The position numbers and the translations under genes were made by a program. Positions 35,783 through 45,137 of a stretch of DNA of 64,000 nt are shown here, one piece after another. The first letter of the stretch is position 1, and every line of letters begins with the position of its first letter. The notes under the pieces are model-generated. The model was not told where the DNA came from. It was given only the letters and a program-made list of their open reading frames with translations, and did no database searches. The DNA lies in assembly GCA_028288305.1 (NCBI GenBank), contig JAQBOA010000059.1:1-64000 (forward strand), given 5' to 3'. Source of the stretch: Mucilaginibacter sp. Its GTDB lineage: Bacteria; Bacteroidota; Bacteroidia; Sphingobacteriales; Sphingobacteriaceae.

Positions 35783-35947
35783 CTATTTACGTTTCATGAT
35801 ATTTGGGGATTTTTTCTTGCTTGTATCTTTTTTTGATTTTTTAGTGGTATCAGTCTGCATTGTTGATTTACCGGCCCCATGTGCGTATACACTTAAACTT
35901 CCGAAAGAGATTGCTGCCAAAGCAATCATTGTAATTAACTTTTTCAT
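35783..35947 (-). CDS. Small secreted lysine-rich protein
   Basis: This is a 54-residue protein. A clear signal peptide (KKLITMIALAAISFGSLSVYA) is followed by HGAGKSTMQTDTT and a lysine/serine/threonine-rich tail ending in KSPNIMKRK. The mature part is about 32 residues and strongly basic. Short secreted proteins with a TDTTKK-type tail are common in Sphingobacteriaceae and have no assigned role. It has its own terminator hairpin at 35730-35770. It is short enough to be missed by gene finders, and an open frame on the opposite strand here is only its shadow. Confidence 0.7.
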   Translation of the reverse strand: MKKLITMIALAAISFGSLSVYAHGAGKSTMQTDTTKKSKKDTSKKKSPNIMKRK

Positions 35948-36262
35948 ATTTAATGTTTTTTGTTTTGATATGACAAGTTATATAACATAATAATGCCACA
36001 AATTAAAAAGATACATAATTAATTTATAATCAATAAATTATAAAAAAGTTTAATTTTGTTAACCTGTGGAATATTTCTACACATTGGCGAAAGTTGCTAC
36101 ATACAATGATTTAATGTACTTTTAAAAGAAGTTGCTTTTTCCCTTCCGAATTCTAATCGTAGGGTCACACCAAAATACACTCAGATTATTTGGGGTTTTA
36201 TTAATCAAAATAACTAACAATAAACCGCGTTATTTGTGCAGTTGAATTCAAGGGTCTAATAA

Positions 36263-38206
36263 GTGAATTATTTATTGTTATTACAATCTTCCTACTACCA
36301 AAAGGCGATTAAAAGGTTTGCTGAGGCATTATTTGTAAATCTTGTTTTCTTAATTTCTGTATCAAATGTGGCGGCTCAACAAAAGGTTGCAATTAATGAC
36401 CAGATAAATCAGCATATTTTTTCTTACGGAGAAGTTGAATGCCTGGAGGACCCTAAAGGGACACTTCAATTTAACCAGGTTTTGTCTTCGCAAGTATCTG
36501 CTCAATTTAAATCAAGCGTGTCAAGCACACCTCAAAATTATAACCTGGCTTCTGTATATTGGTATAGGATTACCATTAAACACCCGCCAAACACTAAGAA
36601 AAATTGGATACTGGAATTTTTTGATCAAACCATTGATAATATTACTACCTACATTCCCGTAGAAAACGGCCAATATGAAATAGAAAAGTTCGGAGCGCTA
36701 TATAAATTTAAAAACAGGGAATTTCACCACAAAAACTTTGAGATCAATCTGAATATTAATCCCGATAAGGAATACACTTATTATTTCAGGGTCAAATCAC
36801 ATCAAACTGCAGACATTATTATTGTACTGCGTTCTGTAAATCGGTTTATTCAATATGCTTTAGATGAATATCTGCTTTTTGGAGTATTCTACGGGATGAT
36901 ATTGGTTTTTGCTTTTTATAACCTTTTGATGTTTATAGCGGTAAGGCAAACACAGTATTTGTATTATGTATTATATAACCTTAGTGTAGCGTTTTATGAA
37001 CTTTGTAATGACGGAATAGGTTATCAGTATATATGGCCAAACTCGCCTGCCTGGAATGAATATGCCTACGGTTTTGCGCTTTGTTGTGTAAGTGTATTTG
37101 CTTTAATGTTTACCGATAAACTGTTGTTTGTAAAAGCAAAGGCCCCCCGGTTACATAAGTTAATAAACGTAGTTATTGGCGCCAGGATCATCTTTTTCTT
37201 TATCTGCCTTTTTGCACACAAACAGTGGTTCAACTATAAATTTTTAGAGTTCATTCCACTTTGTATTGCGTTTTATACAGGTATTTATATTTTTATTAAT
37301 GGATATAGACCGGCAAGGTTCTTTGTTTTAGGTTATAGCTATCTTTTTGCAGGATTTGTGATGAAGCTGTTGATCACTATTGGACAACTTAATTTAGGAG
37401 CCTTCAGCTATTACAGTCTTAGCATTTGTTTTATCCTGGAGATGGTTTTCCTGGCGCTGGCATTAAGTGATAAAGTAAGAATTTTAAAGAGGCAAAAGGA
37501 TAAAGCACAGCTCGGGATCATCAAACAATTAACCACTACTCAAAAACTTAAAGAGTCTATTAATATACGGCTGGAAGAACAAGTACAGGAAAGGACGCAA
37601 GAGCTGTTGGAGAAGGCAAACATTATTGAAAAACAAAATGAAGACCTTAACCTTGTTAACGAGCTTTTAAAACAACAGGCAGCAGATATATTAAGAATGA
37701 ACCTTTTACTGGAAAAGGACAACCAGGAACTGCAAACCGGTTTTGAAAAAGTTACGCGGGATAGGATCATGTCTGCAGGGGTAGATTTTGAAGAATTCAG
37801 CACGATTTATCCTGATGCAGATAGCTGTTATAAATTTTTAGCCGACCTAAAATGGAATAATGGATACAAATGTCATAAATGCAGCAATACACATTCATTT
37901 AATGGTCATATGCATTATAGCAGGCGTTGCAGTAAATGCAGTTATGAAGAGTCGGTTACTGCATATACCATATTTCATAATACTCGTATCCCTATAACAA
38001 AGGCTTTTTATATGATATTTCTGGTATATTCAAGTAACGGAAAAATATCATCCCACAAATTATCTGAGATATTAACCATACGCCAAAGCACTTGTTGGGC
38101 ATACAGTAACCGGGTAAAAAAGCTGTTATCAAGCCGAAAAAAAGCAATTAAAAATGACCCTCACCAAGGTTGGAGTAAATTAGTGCTTGAAATTCATGAA
38201 GAATAA
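36263..38206 (+). CDS. 7TM-DISM receptor fused to an IS1595-type zinc ribbon and helical domain
   Basis: This 647-residue protein has a GTG start with a signal peptide (LFVNLVFLISVSNVAAQ). It then has an extracytoplasmic 7TMR-DISMED2-type beta domain (about 45-190), seven transmembrane helices (about 205-410, beginning LLFGVFYGMILVFAFYNLLMF) and a coiled coil (about 415-500). In place of a kinase, the C-terminal 132 residues (from 516) match the N-terminal half of IS1595-family transposases: YPDADSCYKFLADLKW, CHKC (537-540), CSKC (556-559), TIFHNTRIPITKAF and the helical SSHKLSEILTIRQSTCWAY. The transposase catalytic core is absent. It is probably a membrane-bound transcription regulator of the adjacent SusCD-GH30 operon; this is inference. 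Confidence 0.85.
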   Translation: MNYLLLLQSSYYQKAIKRFAEALFVNLVFLISVSNVAAQQKVAINDQINQHIFSYGEVECLEDPKGTLQFNQVLSSQVSAQFKSSVSSTPQNYNLASVYWYRITIKHPPNTKKNWILEFFDQTIDNITTYIPVENGQYEIEKFGALYKFKNREFHHKNFEINLNINPDKEYTYYFRVKSHQTADIIIVLRSVNRFIQYALDEYLLFGVFYGMILVFAFYNLLMFIAVRQTQYLYYVLYNLSVAFYELCNDGIGYQYIWPNSPAWNEYAYGFALCCVSVFALMFTDKLLFVKAKAPRLHKLINVVIGARIIFFFICLFAHKQWFNYKFLEFIPLCIAFYTGIYIFINGYRPARFFVLGYSYLFAGFVMKLLITIGQLNLGAFSYYSLSICFILEMVFLALALSDKVRILKRQKDKAQLGIIKQLTTTQKLKESINIRLEEQVQERTQELLEKANIIEKQNEDLNLVNELLKQQAADILRMNLLLEKDNQELQTGFEKVTRDRIMSAGVDFEEFSTIYPDADSCYKFLADLKWNNGYKCHKCSNTHSFNGHMHYSRRCSKCSYEESVTAYTIFHNTRIPITKAFYMIFLVYSSNGKISSHKLSEILTIRQSTCWAYSNRVKKLLSSRKKAIKNDPHQGWSKLVLEIHEE

Positions 38207-38515
38207 GGCTCCTTATTCTCAAAATTAACAATTGTAAAGTGCTCTGCCTCAAGCAATACAAAAAGGTGATTATCCGTATCATTATTTGTTAATATTCAGT
38301 TTAATTATCCATATTATTAGTTAATAATCAACGTGTTAAAATGCCTGGAACTGAGGTGTTAAACCGTATCATTTAGTTTGTAACTATTTATATATCAGTT
38401 ATTTGTGACAAAAAAATGGCATTATTTTTTTTCTTTTTAAGAATTAATGCATCTAATTTTACCCCGGTCAATTAATACATTGACATAAACCAAATTTTTT
38501 AAATCATAAAAATCT
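38207..38515. other. Upstream region of the susC operon
   Basis: About 300 AT-rich bases with no gene. It should hold the promoter and control sites of the PUL. I did not find a convincing -7 TAnnTTTG match or a strong inverted repeat. Confidence 0.4.
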
Positions 38516-41500
38516 ATGAAAAAAAAACTGACTTTATTTATAGTCATTCTGTTAACAAGTTGTGCTTTTGCCTGGGCACAAACAATAACCGTTACCGGAA
38601 TTGTCAAAGATGATCAGGGCTTAACATTGCCCGGAGTAACCGTTACAGTAAAAGGCACCACTAATGGTACGGTTACAGATGTTAATGGAAAATATTCTAT
38701 TAAAGTTGCCGGAGACGGAACATTGGTGTTTTCATTTGTTGGGTTTGACAGCCAGGAACAACCTGTTAATAACCGTACGGAAATTAATGTATCATTTGTT
38801 GCAACAAATAAAGTACTGAATGAAGTAGTTGTTGTTGGTTATGGAACTCAAAAGAAAAAGGACATTACATCAGCCATTTCAACTGTAAGTACTAAGGATG
38901 TTAGTTCAAGACCAATAGTTAACACTTCGGAAGTGCTGGATGGCAAGGCTGCAGGTGTTCAGGTATTTAACGCATCTGGCGCACCGGGCGGTGGCAATTT
39001 TAGTGTAAGGATCCGCGGAGCATCATCACCAAATGGTTCTGAACCAATTTATGTAATTGATGGTGTTGTTGTACAAAATACCTCGAGTTTAGATCCTAAT
39101 AACATCGAATCTATCAGCGTTTTGAAAGATGCTTCAGCAGCCGGAATTTATGGTTCATTAGGTGCAACAAATGGTGTTGTGTTAATTACCACCAAAAAAG
39201 GCACAAAAGGGCAAATGCAGGTTGATGTAAACATGTATGCCGGCAAACAGCAAATAATTAAAAAATTAAGTATGCTGAATGCCGATCAGTATAAAAGCCT
39301 GATAAGTGATGAGTATACAAACGCAGGTCAGGCGGTGCCGGCATTCCCATCTAATTTCACTGCCAATAATAACTGGCAAAATTTAACCTATCGTACAGCC
39401 AATCAAGACGGGGTGAATGTAGGCTTATCCGGCGGTACAGATAAAGGTACTTTTTATTTGGGCTTAGGCGAGTTAAACCAGGATGGAATTATATTTGGAA
39501 CGAATTTCAAACGCTATTCCATTAATTTAAACCTGGAACAAACAATGAAAAGCTGGTTAACGGTTGGAACCAACATTGCTTATAACAGGGGTGACGGGCG
39601 TACTGTAAATGACAATAGCTCTGCCAACCACGGTGGTACTGTGCTGGCTGCTTTATCTACCCCTCCAATTGTTCCAATATATAATGCGAACGGTATGTAC
39701 CAATCCAACTCGGATAATACGACTAATCCGTTGGATGATATTTACAGTAATGAAAACCATTACGTAGCAAATAATTTATTAGGTAATGTACACGCAGAAA
39801 TTACCTTGCCGTTTAATATCAAATACCGCTCGCAACTGGGTATCTCATTAAATAACTATAATAGCGATGCGTTCACTAACCCGCTAACTAACCAGGGAGC
39901 CAGCCAGGTTAATGGTATAGGAAGTAATAACAATAATGAAACCTTCCGTTATACCTGGGATAATACTTTAACGTACTCAACTGTAATTAATAAAAAACAC
40001 AGCATTACAGCAGTAGTAGGAAGCTCAGCTATTGAAGAAAAATATACAAGCGACTATTTATATGGTACAGGTTTTCCAGCCGGGGTAACCACATTGAACG
40101 CCGCAAGCGCAAATAAACAAATATCTACCTATAAAACCGACTGGACAACCAATTCATATTTTGGTCGTGTTAATTATGGTTATGATAATAAATATCTGTT
40201 AACTGCATCATTAAGAGCTGATGGTTCTTCAAGAGCGGGCATTAACAATCAGTGGGGATACTTTCCTGCTGTATCAGGAGCATGGCGCGTTTCAAGTGAG
40301 GATTTTCTGAAAGAAAACAAATTCATCTCCGATCTTAAATTAAGAGCAGGTTGGGGAGAAGTAGGTAATTTGCCGCAAACTCTTTATAACAGCTATAGTA
40401 CGTTAAATCCGGCGGCTTACTTATTTGGCGGTAACAGTGCATCAGGATATTACCCCACTAACCCGGCCGGTAACCCTAATTTGAAATGGGAAAGCACTAA
40501 AGGGTTAAACATTGGTTTTGATCTGTCTGTTTTAAATGACAGGATATCATTAACTGCTGATTATTACGACAAAAAAACAACTGACTTCATTTTTCCGGTT
40601 GTAATTTCAACTGCTGAAGGCGGTGCTGCAAATCTCAAAAATACAAATCTGCCAGGCCAGGTATCAAATCAAGGTTTTGAATTTTCAATAACCGGAAGGA
40701 TTTTAACCAAAGCTGACTTTACGTGGACAGCCACATTGAATGCCTCATTTAATACCAATAAGGTTAGTGGAATGCCGCAAACTATTGATGCCAATGGAAA
40801 TAAGGTTGATCAGACTTTTCCTTTCGGCGGAATTGCATTTGGAGGAAGCGGCAATGCGACCAACCTTGCAATTGTTAAAAACGGACTTCCTTTAGGTGCA
40901 TTTTATGGTTATCAGTTTGTTGGTGTAGATCCGGCTAACGGTAATGCGCTATATAAAACGGCTAATGGCGGCACAACAGCCAATCCAACAGCGGCCGATG
41001 AAACTTACCTGGGCAGCGGTTTACCAAAAGCTGTATATGGTTTTTCAAACAGTATAGCTTACAAAAATTTCAGTTTGGATTTTTTAATAGATGCTGTTAC
41101 CGGCAACAAGGTATTCGATGCTACAAGAGTGGAAACAGAAGGTATGTATTTGTCAGGAAATGCCAGCACTGCTGTGTTGAACCGGTGGAGAAAACCAGGC
41201 GATATTACAAATATCCCGGCAGCTGTTTATGGCGGTACTAATAGTGCAGGGGCTTCTACCATACTGCCATCTTCGCGATTTATTGAAGATGGTTCATTTG
41301 TGAGGTTGAAATCGGTGTCATTAAGTTACCAGATAAAAAATAGTGCACTGGATAAACAAGGTATAAAAATACGCTTATTTGCAACAGCTGAAAACCTGCT
41401 TACCATTACCAATTACAAAGGCTACTATCCGGAAGTAAACGCTTTTAGCGGTAGTTCTCAAAACGGAGGTTCCCTTGGCGCGCCAAGCTCAACAGCTATC

Positions 41501-41566
41501 GGTATCGATTATGGTACTTACCCGCAAACAAAAACGTATACAGCCGGCTTACATGTAACATTTTAA
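38516..41566 (+). CDS. SusC/RagA-family TonB-dependent outer-membrane transporter
   Basis: This 1016-residue protein has a signal peptide (FIVILLTSCAFAWAQ), then a carboxypeptidase-regulatory-like domain (TVTGIVKDDQGLTLPGVTV, about 23-100). The SusC signature VVVGYGTQKKKDIT is followed by a plug domain (VRIRGASSPNGSEPIYVIDG) and a beta barrel ending in aromatic-rich TYTAGLHVTF. It would import oligosaccharides through the outer membrane, capped by the SusD protein encoded 23 bp downstream. There is no STN domain, so it is not directly an anti-sigma signalling transporter. Nearby GH30 and 7TM-DISM genes indicate a polysaccharide utilization locus. Confidence 0.95.
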   Translation: MKKKLTLFIVILLTSCAFAWAQTITVTGIVKDDQGLTLPGVTVTVKGTTNGTVTDVNGKYSIKVAGDGTLVFSFVGFDSQEQPVNNRTEINVSFVATNKVLNEVVVVGYGTQKKKDITSAISTVSTKDVSSRPIVNTSEVLDGKAAGVQVFNASGAPGGGNFSVRIRGASSPNGSEPIYVIDGVVVQNTSSLDPNNIESISVLKDASAAGIYGSLGATNGVVLITTKKGTKGQMQVDVNMYAGKQQIIKKLSMLNADQYKSLISDEYTNAGQAVPAFPSNFTANNNWQNLTYRTANQDGVNVGLSGGTDKGTFYLGLGELNQDGIIFGTNFKRYSINLNLEQTMKSWLTVGTNIAYNRGDGRTVNDNSSANHGGTVLAALSTPPIVPIYNANGMYQSNSDNTTNPLDDIYSNENHYVANNLLGNVHAEITLPFNIKYRSQLGISLNNYNSDAFTNPLTNQGASQVNGIGSNNNNETFRYTWDNTLTYSTVINKKHSITAVVGSSAIEEKYTSDYLYGTGFPAGVTTLNAASANKQISTYKTDWTTNSYFGRVNYGYDNKYLLTASLRADGSSRAGINNQWGYFPAVSGAWRVSSEDFLKENKFISDLKLRAGWGEVGNLPQTLYNSYSTLNPAAYLFGGNSASGYYPTNPAGNPNLKWESTKGLNIGFDLSVLNDRISLTADYYDKKTTDFIFPVVISTAEGGAANLKNTNLPGQVSNQGFEFSITGRILTKADFTWTATLNASFNTNKVSGMPQTIDANGNKVDQTFPFGGIAFGGSGNATNLAIVKNGLPLGAFYGYQFVGVDPANGNALYKTANGGTTANPTAADETYLGSGLPKAVYGFSNSIAYKNFSLDFLIDAVTGNKVFDATRVETEGMYLSGNASTAVLNRWRKPGDITNIPAAVYGGTNSAGASTILPSSRFIEDGSFVRLKSVSLSYQIKNSALDKQGIKIRLFATAENLLTITNYKGYYPEVNAFSGSSQNGGSLGAPSSTAIGIDYGTYPQTKTYTAGLHVTF

Positions 41567-41589
41567 TGTAAATCCTAAATTTTAAGAAA

Positions 41590-43065
41590 ATGAATAAATA
41601 TTATAAAATATTAACAATTGCGATGTGTATCACAATTGGCCTTACAACCGCCTGTAACAAGGATTTTTTAAATAAACAGCCCGTATCACAGGGCACAGCC
41701 GGTAATTATTATAAAACCGCAAGCGATGCCGAAGGCGGCTTAGTGGGAGCTTATACCCAAGCTTTTTTAAACGATCAATATTGGGTTTGGGATTATACGA
41801 CTAATGGCGATGCAAGGGCAGACAATTGCTTTGCAGGAGGGGACAACCCTGATAATTTTGGAGTTGATAACTTTACCGTGACCAATGTTAATGGAAATAT
41901 CACCCGTGATTGGCAGGGACTATACCAGGATATCTATGCGGCAAATATTGTTTTAGATTATGTGCCAAAAATTCCTGCCGCCCAATTTACCGCAAATAGG
42001 CAAGCGCAAATTCTTGGTGAAGTTAAATTTATAAGAGCATTGTCTTATTTTCAGTTAGTTACTACTTATGGCGATGTCCCATTAGTTTTAACAACTATAA
42101 ATACACCAGTTAAACCATCAAGAACAGCCGCAACAGCTGTATATGCTCAAATAGAAAAGGATTTGACTGATGCTGAATCGGCATTGCCGGTTTCATTCGC
42201 TGCTGTGGGACATGCAACTCAAGGTGCTGCACAGGCTCTATTGGCTAAAGTGTATGCCCAGGAAGGTAAATATCAGCCATGTTTGGATTATTGTAACAAG
42301 GTAATCAATGGCGGGCAATACTCATTGGTTCCAAACTTCGCTACCTTGTTTGATGGAACAAAAAATACTACTGAGTCGATATTTGAAATACAGCATTCAT
42401 CAGCCAGTGGTTTTACAACTTATAATGTGTCATTATATCTTCCGGCTCTATTTGGTACTTATTCATTTAAAAAGTTCAATCTTCCAACAAATGACCTGGT
42501 TAATCTTTATCAAACACAAAACGATACCATACGTTTAAAGTCATCAATTTATTTAGCCACAGTAGATGCAAATGGCTTGGCTGCCGGTGATCCTATCCCT
42601 GCTCCATATACGACAAGTTCGGTTACTGTACCCTTTTTATATAAATGGAAAACCAATATATCACAATTTGGCGGCGGTACAGACAATACTATTCTGTTGC
42701 GTTTAGCGGATATTATACTGTTAAAAGCCGAAGCATTAAACCAACTTGGACAAACATCAACGGCAATTCCTTTGGTAAATCAGATCAGGGCAAGGGTTAA
42801 ACTTGCTCCTACAACTGCCATTTCTCAATCTGAGGTTGCATTAGCCATATTAAATGAACGGAGAATGGAATTAGCTTTTGAAGGTAATCGTTGGAATGAC
42901 CTTTTAAGATATGGTAGTCAATACACCATCACTTTGATGAATAGCCAGGTTGATCCTTTCGGAAAACCGCTAAACTATAATGTATCACAAAACAAACTAA
43001 TATTCCCTGTTCCGTTCAACGAGATACAATTGGATGGAAACTTAACACAAAACCCCGGTTATTAA
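41590..43065 (+). CDS. SusD/RagB-family glycan-binding lipoprotein
   Basis: This 491-residue lipoprotein has a signal peptide with lipobox (CITIGLTTAC, Cys about 22). The SusD-like N-terminal helical region (FLNKQPVSQGTAGNYYKTASDAEGGLVGAYTQ), TPR-like helices (AQILGEVKFIRALSYFQLV) and the C-terminal RagB/SusD signature (ILNERRMELAFEGNRWNDLLRYG) are all present. It sits on SusC outside the cell and passes glycans to it. Its gene follows susC by 23 bp and ends at a strong terminator hairpin at 43072-43114, before the GH30 gene. Confidence 0.94.
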   Translation: MNKYYKILTIAMCITIGLTTACNKDFLNKQPVSQGTAGNYYKTASDAEGGLVGAYTQAFLNDQYWVWDYTTNGDARADNCFAGGDNPDNFGVDNFTVTNVNGNITRDWQGLYQDIYAANIVLDYVPKIPAAQFTANRQAQILGEVKFIRALSYFQLVTTYGDVPLVLTTINTPVKPSRTAATAVYAQIEKDLTDAESALPVSFAAVGHATQGAAQALLAKVYAQEGKYQPCLDYCNKVINGGQYSLVPNFATLFDGTKNTTESIFEIQHSSASGFTTYNVSLYLPALFGTYSFKKFNLPTNDLVNLYQTQNDTIRLKSSIYLATVDANGLAAGDPIPAPYTTSSVTVPFLYKWKTNISQFGGGTDNTILLRLADIILLKAEALNQLGQTSTAIPLVNQIRARVKLAPTTAISQSEVALAILNERRMELAFEGNRWNDLLRYGSQYTITLMNSQVDPFGKPLNYNVSQNKLIFPVPFNEIQLDGNLTQNPGY

Positions 43066-43071
43066 CCAGCT

Positions 43072-43114
43072 AATTTAAAGAAGCCGCAACCGACAATTGC
43101 GGCTTCTTTAAATT
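43072..43114 (+). terminator. Terminator after susD
   Basis: A perfect 18-bp hairpin built on AAAGAAGCCGCAA/TTGCGGCTTCTTT with a 7-base loop and A/T-rich flanks. It may attenuate rather than fully stop transcription into the GH30 gene, which starts 43 bp later. Confidence 0.8.
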
Positions 43115-43156
43115 TATTTATTACCTTATAACCTTTATTACCGTAGCCATAACAAA

Positions 43157-44572
43157 ATGTATAATTGTAAGTACCTTTTTATTTGTTCATTAATTGTATT
43201 GGGTTTTCAATCATTTAATGCCGATTGTCAAAAAATTAAATCAGAAATAAAACCTCAGCTGTGGCTTACTGATCCTGATCATGAAGTGCTTTTTAAATTA
43301 CAGAACCAAGGCTTTAAGCAGATAAATACACCTGGAAGTATTCCAACAATAAGCATTGATAAATCCAAAACCTATCAGCAAATGGATGGGTTTGGATTTG
43401 CTTTAACCGGAGGCAGTGCTATGCTTATTAATAAAATGAGCGCTGATAAGCAGGCAGATTTACTACAAGAGTTATTTGGTATTAATAAAAACAGCATAAA
43501 TACCAGTTATTTAAGGATAAGCATCGGATCATCTGACCTTGATGATCGTGTATTTTCTTACGATGATTTGCCTGCTGGCGAGACGGACGCGGATCTAAAA
43601 AAATTTAGTTTAACTAACGATCAAAATGCATTAATGCCTGTATTAAAAAAAATCTTAGCCATCAATCCTCATATTAAAATATTGGGATCACCATGGAGCC
43701 CACCGGCCTGGATGAAAACCAATGATAGTACCGGCGGCGGGCATTTAAAACCAGAATACTATCATACCTATTCGCAGTATTTTATAAAATATATAAAAGG
43801 GATGGCAGCTAATGGTATTCCTATTGATGCAATCACAATCCAGAACGAGCCGCTGAATCCTAAAAATAACCCAAGTATGGTTATGGAAGCTGCCGAACAA
43901 GCCAATTTCATTAAAAACAACCTGGGACCTGATTTTAGGGCAGCAAAAATAAAAACAAAGATTATACTATATGATCATAATGCCGACAGGCCCGATTATC
44001 CAATTACAATACTAAATGATCCTGAAGCTAAAAAATATGTGGATGGTTCGGCATTTCATTTATACGGCGGCAAAATAGAAGCATTGTCGGAAGTACATAA
44101 TGCTCATCCGGACAAAAATCTTTATTTTACTGAGGAATGGGTTGGCGCACCGGGTAATTTAAAAGAGAATATGCGCTTTCATATAAAGGATTTGATAATA
44201 GGAGCACCAAGAAACTGGAGCCGGAATGTGATTGAATGGAATTTAGCAGCCGATCAAAACCAGGAGCCACATACAACCGGTGGATGTGACCGTTGCCTGG
44301 GAGCTATTACTATAAATGGCGATAAGGTGACCAGAAATTCAGCTTATTACATCATTGCACATGCTTCAAAATTTGTTAGCCCTGGCTCCAAACGCATAGC
44401 ATCCAATTATTTTGATGAACTGCCAAACGTTGCCTTTTTAACACCTGCCGGAAAAATTGTATTGATTGTATATAATGATGCCAAAGCCACTCAAACTTTT
44501 AATATTAAACTAAATAATAAACAGGTATCATCTGTTTTAAACCCTGGTGCTACGGGCACTTATGTGTTTTGA
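43157..44572 (+). CDS. Glycoside hydrolase family 30 enzyme (probable endo-beta-1,6-glucanase)
   Basis: This 471-residue protein with a signal peptide (LFICSLIVLGFQSFNA) has the GH30 (beta/alpha)8 barrel plus beta side domain. Family motifs are MDGFGFALTGGSA, LRISIGSSDL, the acid/base glutamate in TIQNEP (E231), the nucleophile in YFTEEW (E326) and IEWNLAADQNQEP. The C-terminal beta domain ends in VLNPGATGTYVF. The layout is nearest to the glucosylceramidase/beta-1,6-glucanase branch (GH30 subfamilies 1 and 3). With SusCD upstream, a fungal-type beta-1,6-glucan is the most likely substrate; this is inference. Confidence 0.9.
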   Translation: MYNCKYLFICSLIVLGFQSFNADCQKIKSEIKPQLWLTDPDHEVLFKLQNQGFKQINTPGSIPTISIDKSKTYQQMDGFGFALTGGSAMLINKMSADKQADLLQELFGINKNSINTSYLRISIGSSDLDDRVFSYDDLPAGETDADLKKFSLTNDQNALMPVLKKILAINPHIKILGSPWSPPAWMKTNDSTGGGHLKPEYYHTYSQYFIKYIKGMAANGIPIDAITIQNEPLNPKNNPSMVMEAAEQANFIKNNLGPDFRAAKIKTKIILYDHNADRPDYPITILNDPEAKKYVDGSAFHLYGGKIEALSEVHNAHPDKNLYFTEEWVGAPGNLKENMRFHIKDLIIGAPRNWSRNVIEWNLAADQNQEPHTTGGCDRCLGAITINGDKVTRNSAYYIIAHASKFVSPGSKRIASNYFDELPNVAFLTPAGKIVLIVYNDAKATQTFNIKLNNKQVSSVLNPGATGTYVF

Positions 44573-44632
44573 TTTTAGAGAAGTACTTAAGCTATAAACA
44601 ATCCTGCTAATAACCTTAAATCGTACTTAAGT

Positions 44633-44670
44633 AAAAAGTCTTCAGGCAAAGGTCTGGAGACTTTTTATTT
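44633..44670 (+). terminator. Terminator after the GH30 gene
   Basis: AAAAAGTCTTCAG pairs with CTGGAGACTTTTT (44633-44666, one mismatch) and is followed by ATTTTTC. It ends the SusC-SusD-GH30 operon. Confidence 0.8.
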
Positions 44671-44813
44671 TTCTGGTATAATATAATCTTTGGCCAATCC
44701 AATTTTTTAAATATTTTCTTGTCGCAAAACACCCTGTAAAATGTCTTATTTCCACATTTTATTATTTCTGCTTAACCGCTACCTTTACTCATCCAGTAAC
44801 TTAATTAGCAGCC

Positions 44814-45125
44814 ATGAAAATAGTAAGAGTACACTATACCACAACCACGGAATTTGCACCAAGAAACAAGGAAAACATAGCCAGAATTGTGAAGGAATTA
44901 AAAGCACTTAACCACCCCGGCATTCAATACAGCACCTACATTCTACCCGACGGAAAAACGTTTATGCACCTGGATCATTTCGAAAACGAGGAAGCTCACC
45001 AGGTACTGACAGGACTTGAATCCTTTAAAAAATTTGATACTGAACTTTGGTCAAGCCAATTAGAAACAGAACCAAAATTAGAGTTACTGTCTTTGGTTGC
45101 AGCTACAACTGAGTTTTTCAAATAA
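44814..45125 (+). CDS. Small protein, antibiotic-biosynthesis-monooxygenase-like (ABM) fold
   Basis: This 103-residue protein begins with a beta strand (KIVRVHYTTTTEF), has a helix (NKENIARIVKELKAL), then the paired strands GIQYSTYILPDGKTFMHLDHFENEEA. The pattern resembles the dimeric alpha/beta barrel of ABM or stress-responsive proteins. The function of such stand-alone members is usually unknown. It converges with the cupin gene, with 12 bp between the stops. Confidence 0.65.
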   Translation: MKIVRVHYTTTTEFAPRNKENIARIVKELKALNHPGIQYSTYILPDGKTFMHLDHFENEEAHQVLTGLESFKKFDTELWSSQLETEPKLELLSLVAATTEFFK

Positions 45126-45137
45126 CTTGTTTCGTAT

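Noticed and set aside
35745..35990. An 81-codon frame on the plus strand
   Set aside because: It is antisense to the small secreted protein at 35783-35947, which has a signal peptide and terminator.
37808..38206. An inserted IS1595 transposase gene
   Set aside because: The segment is in frame with the receptor, lacks the catalytic core and has no terminal repeats, so it is a fused domain rather than an insertion.
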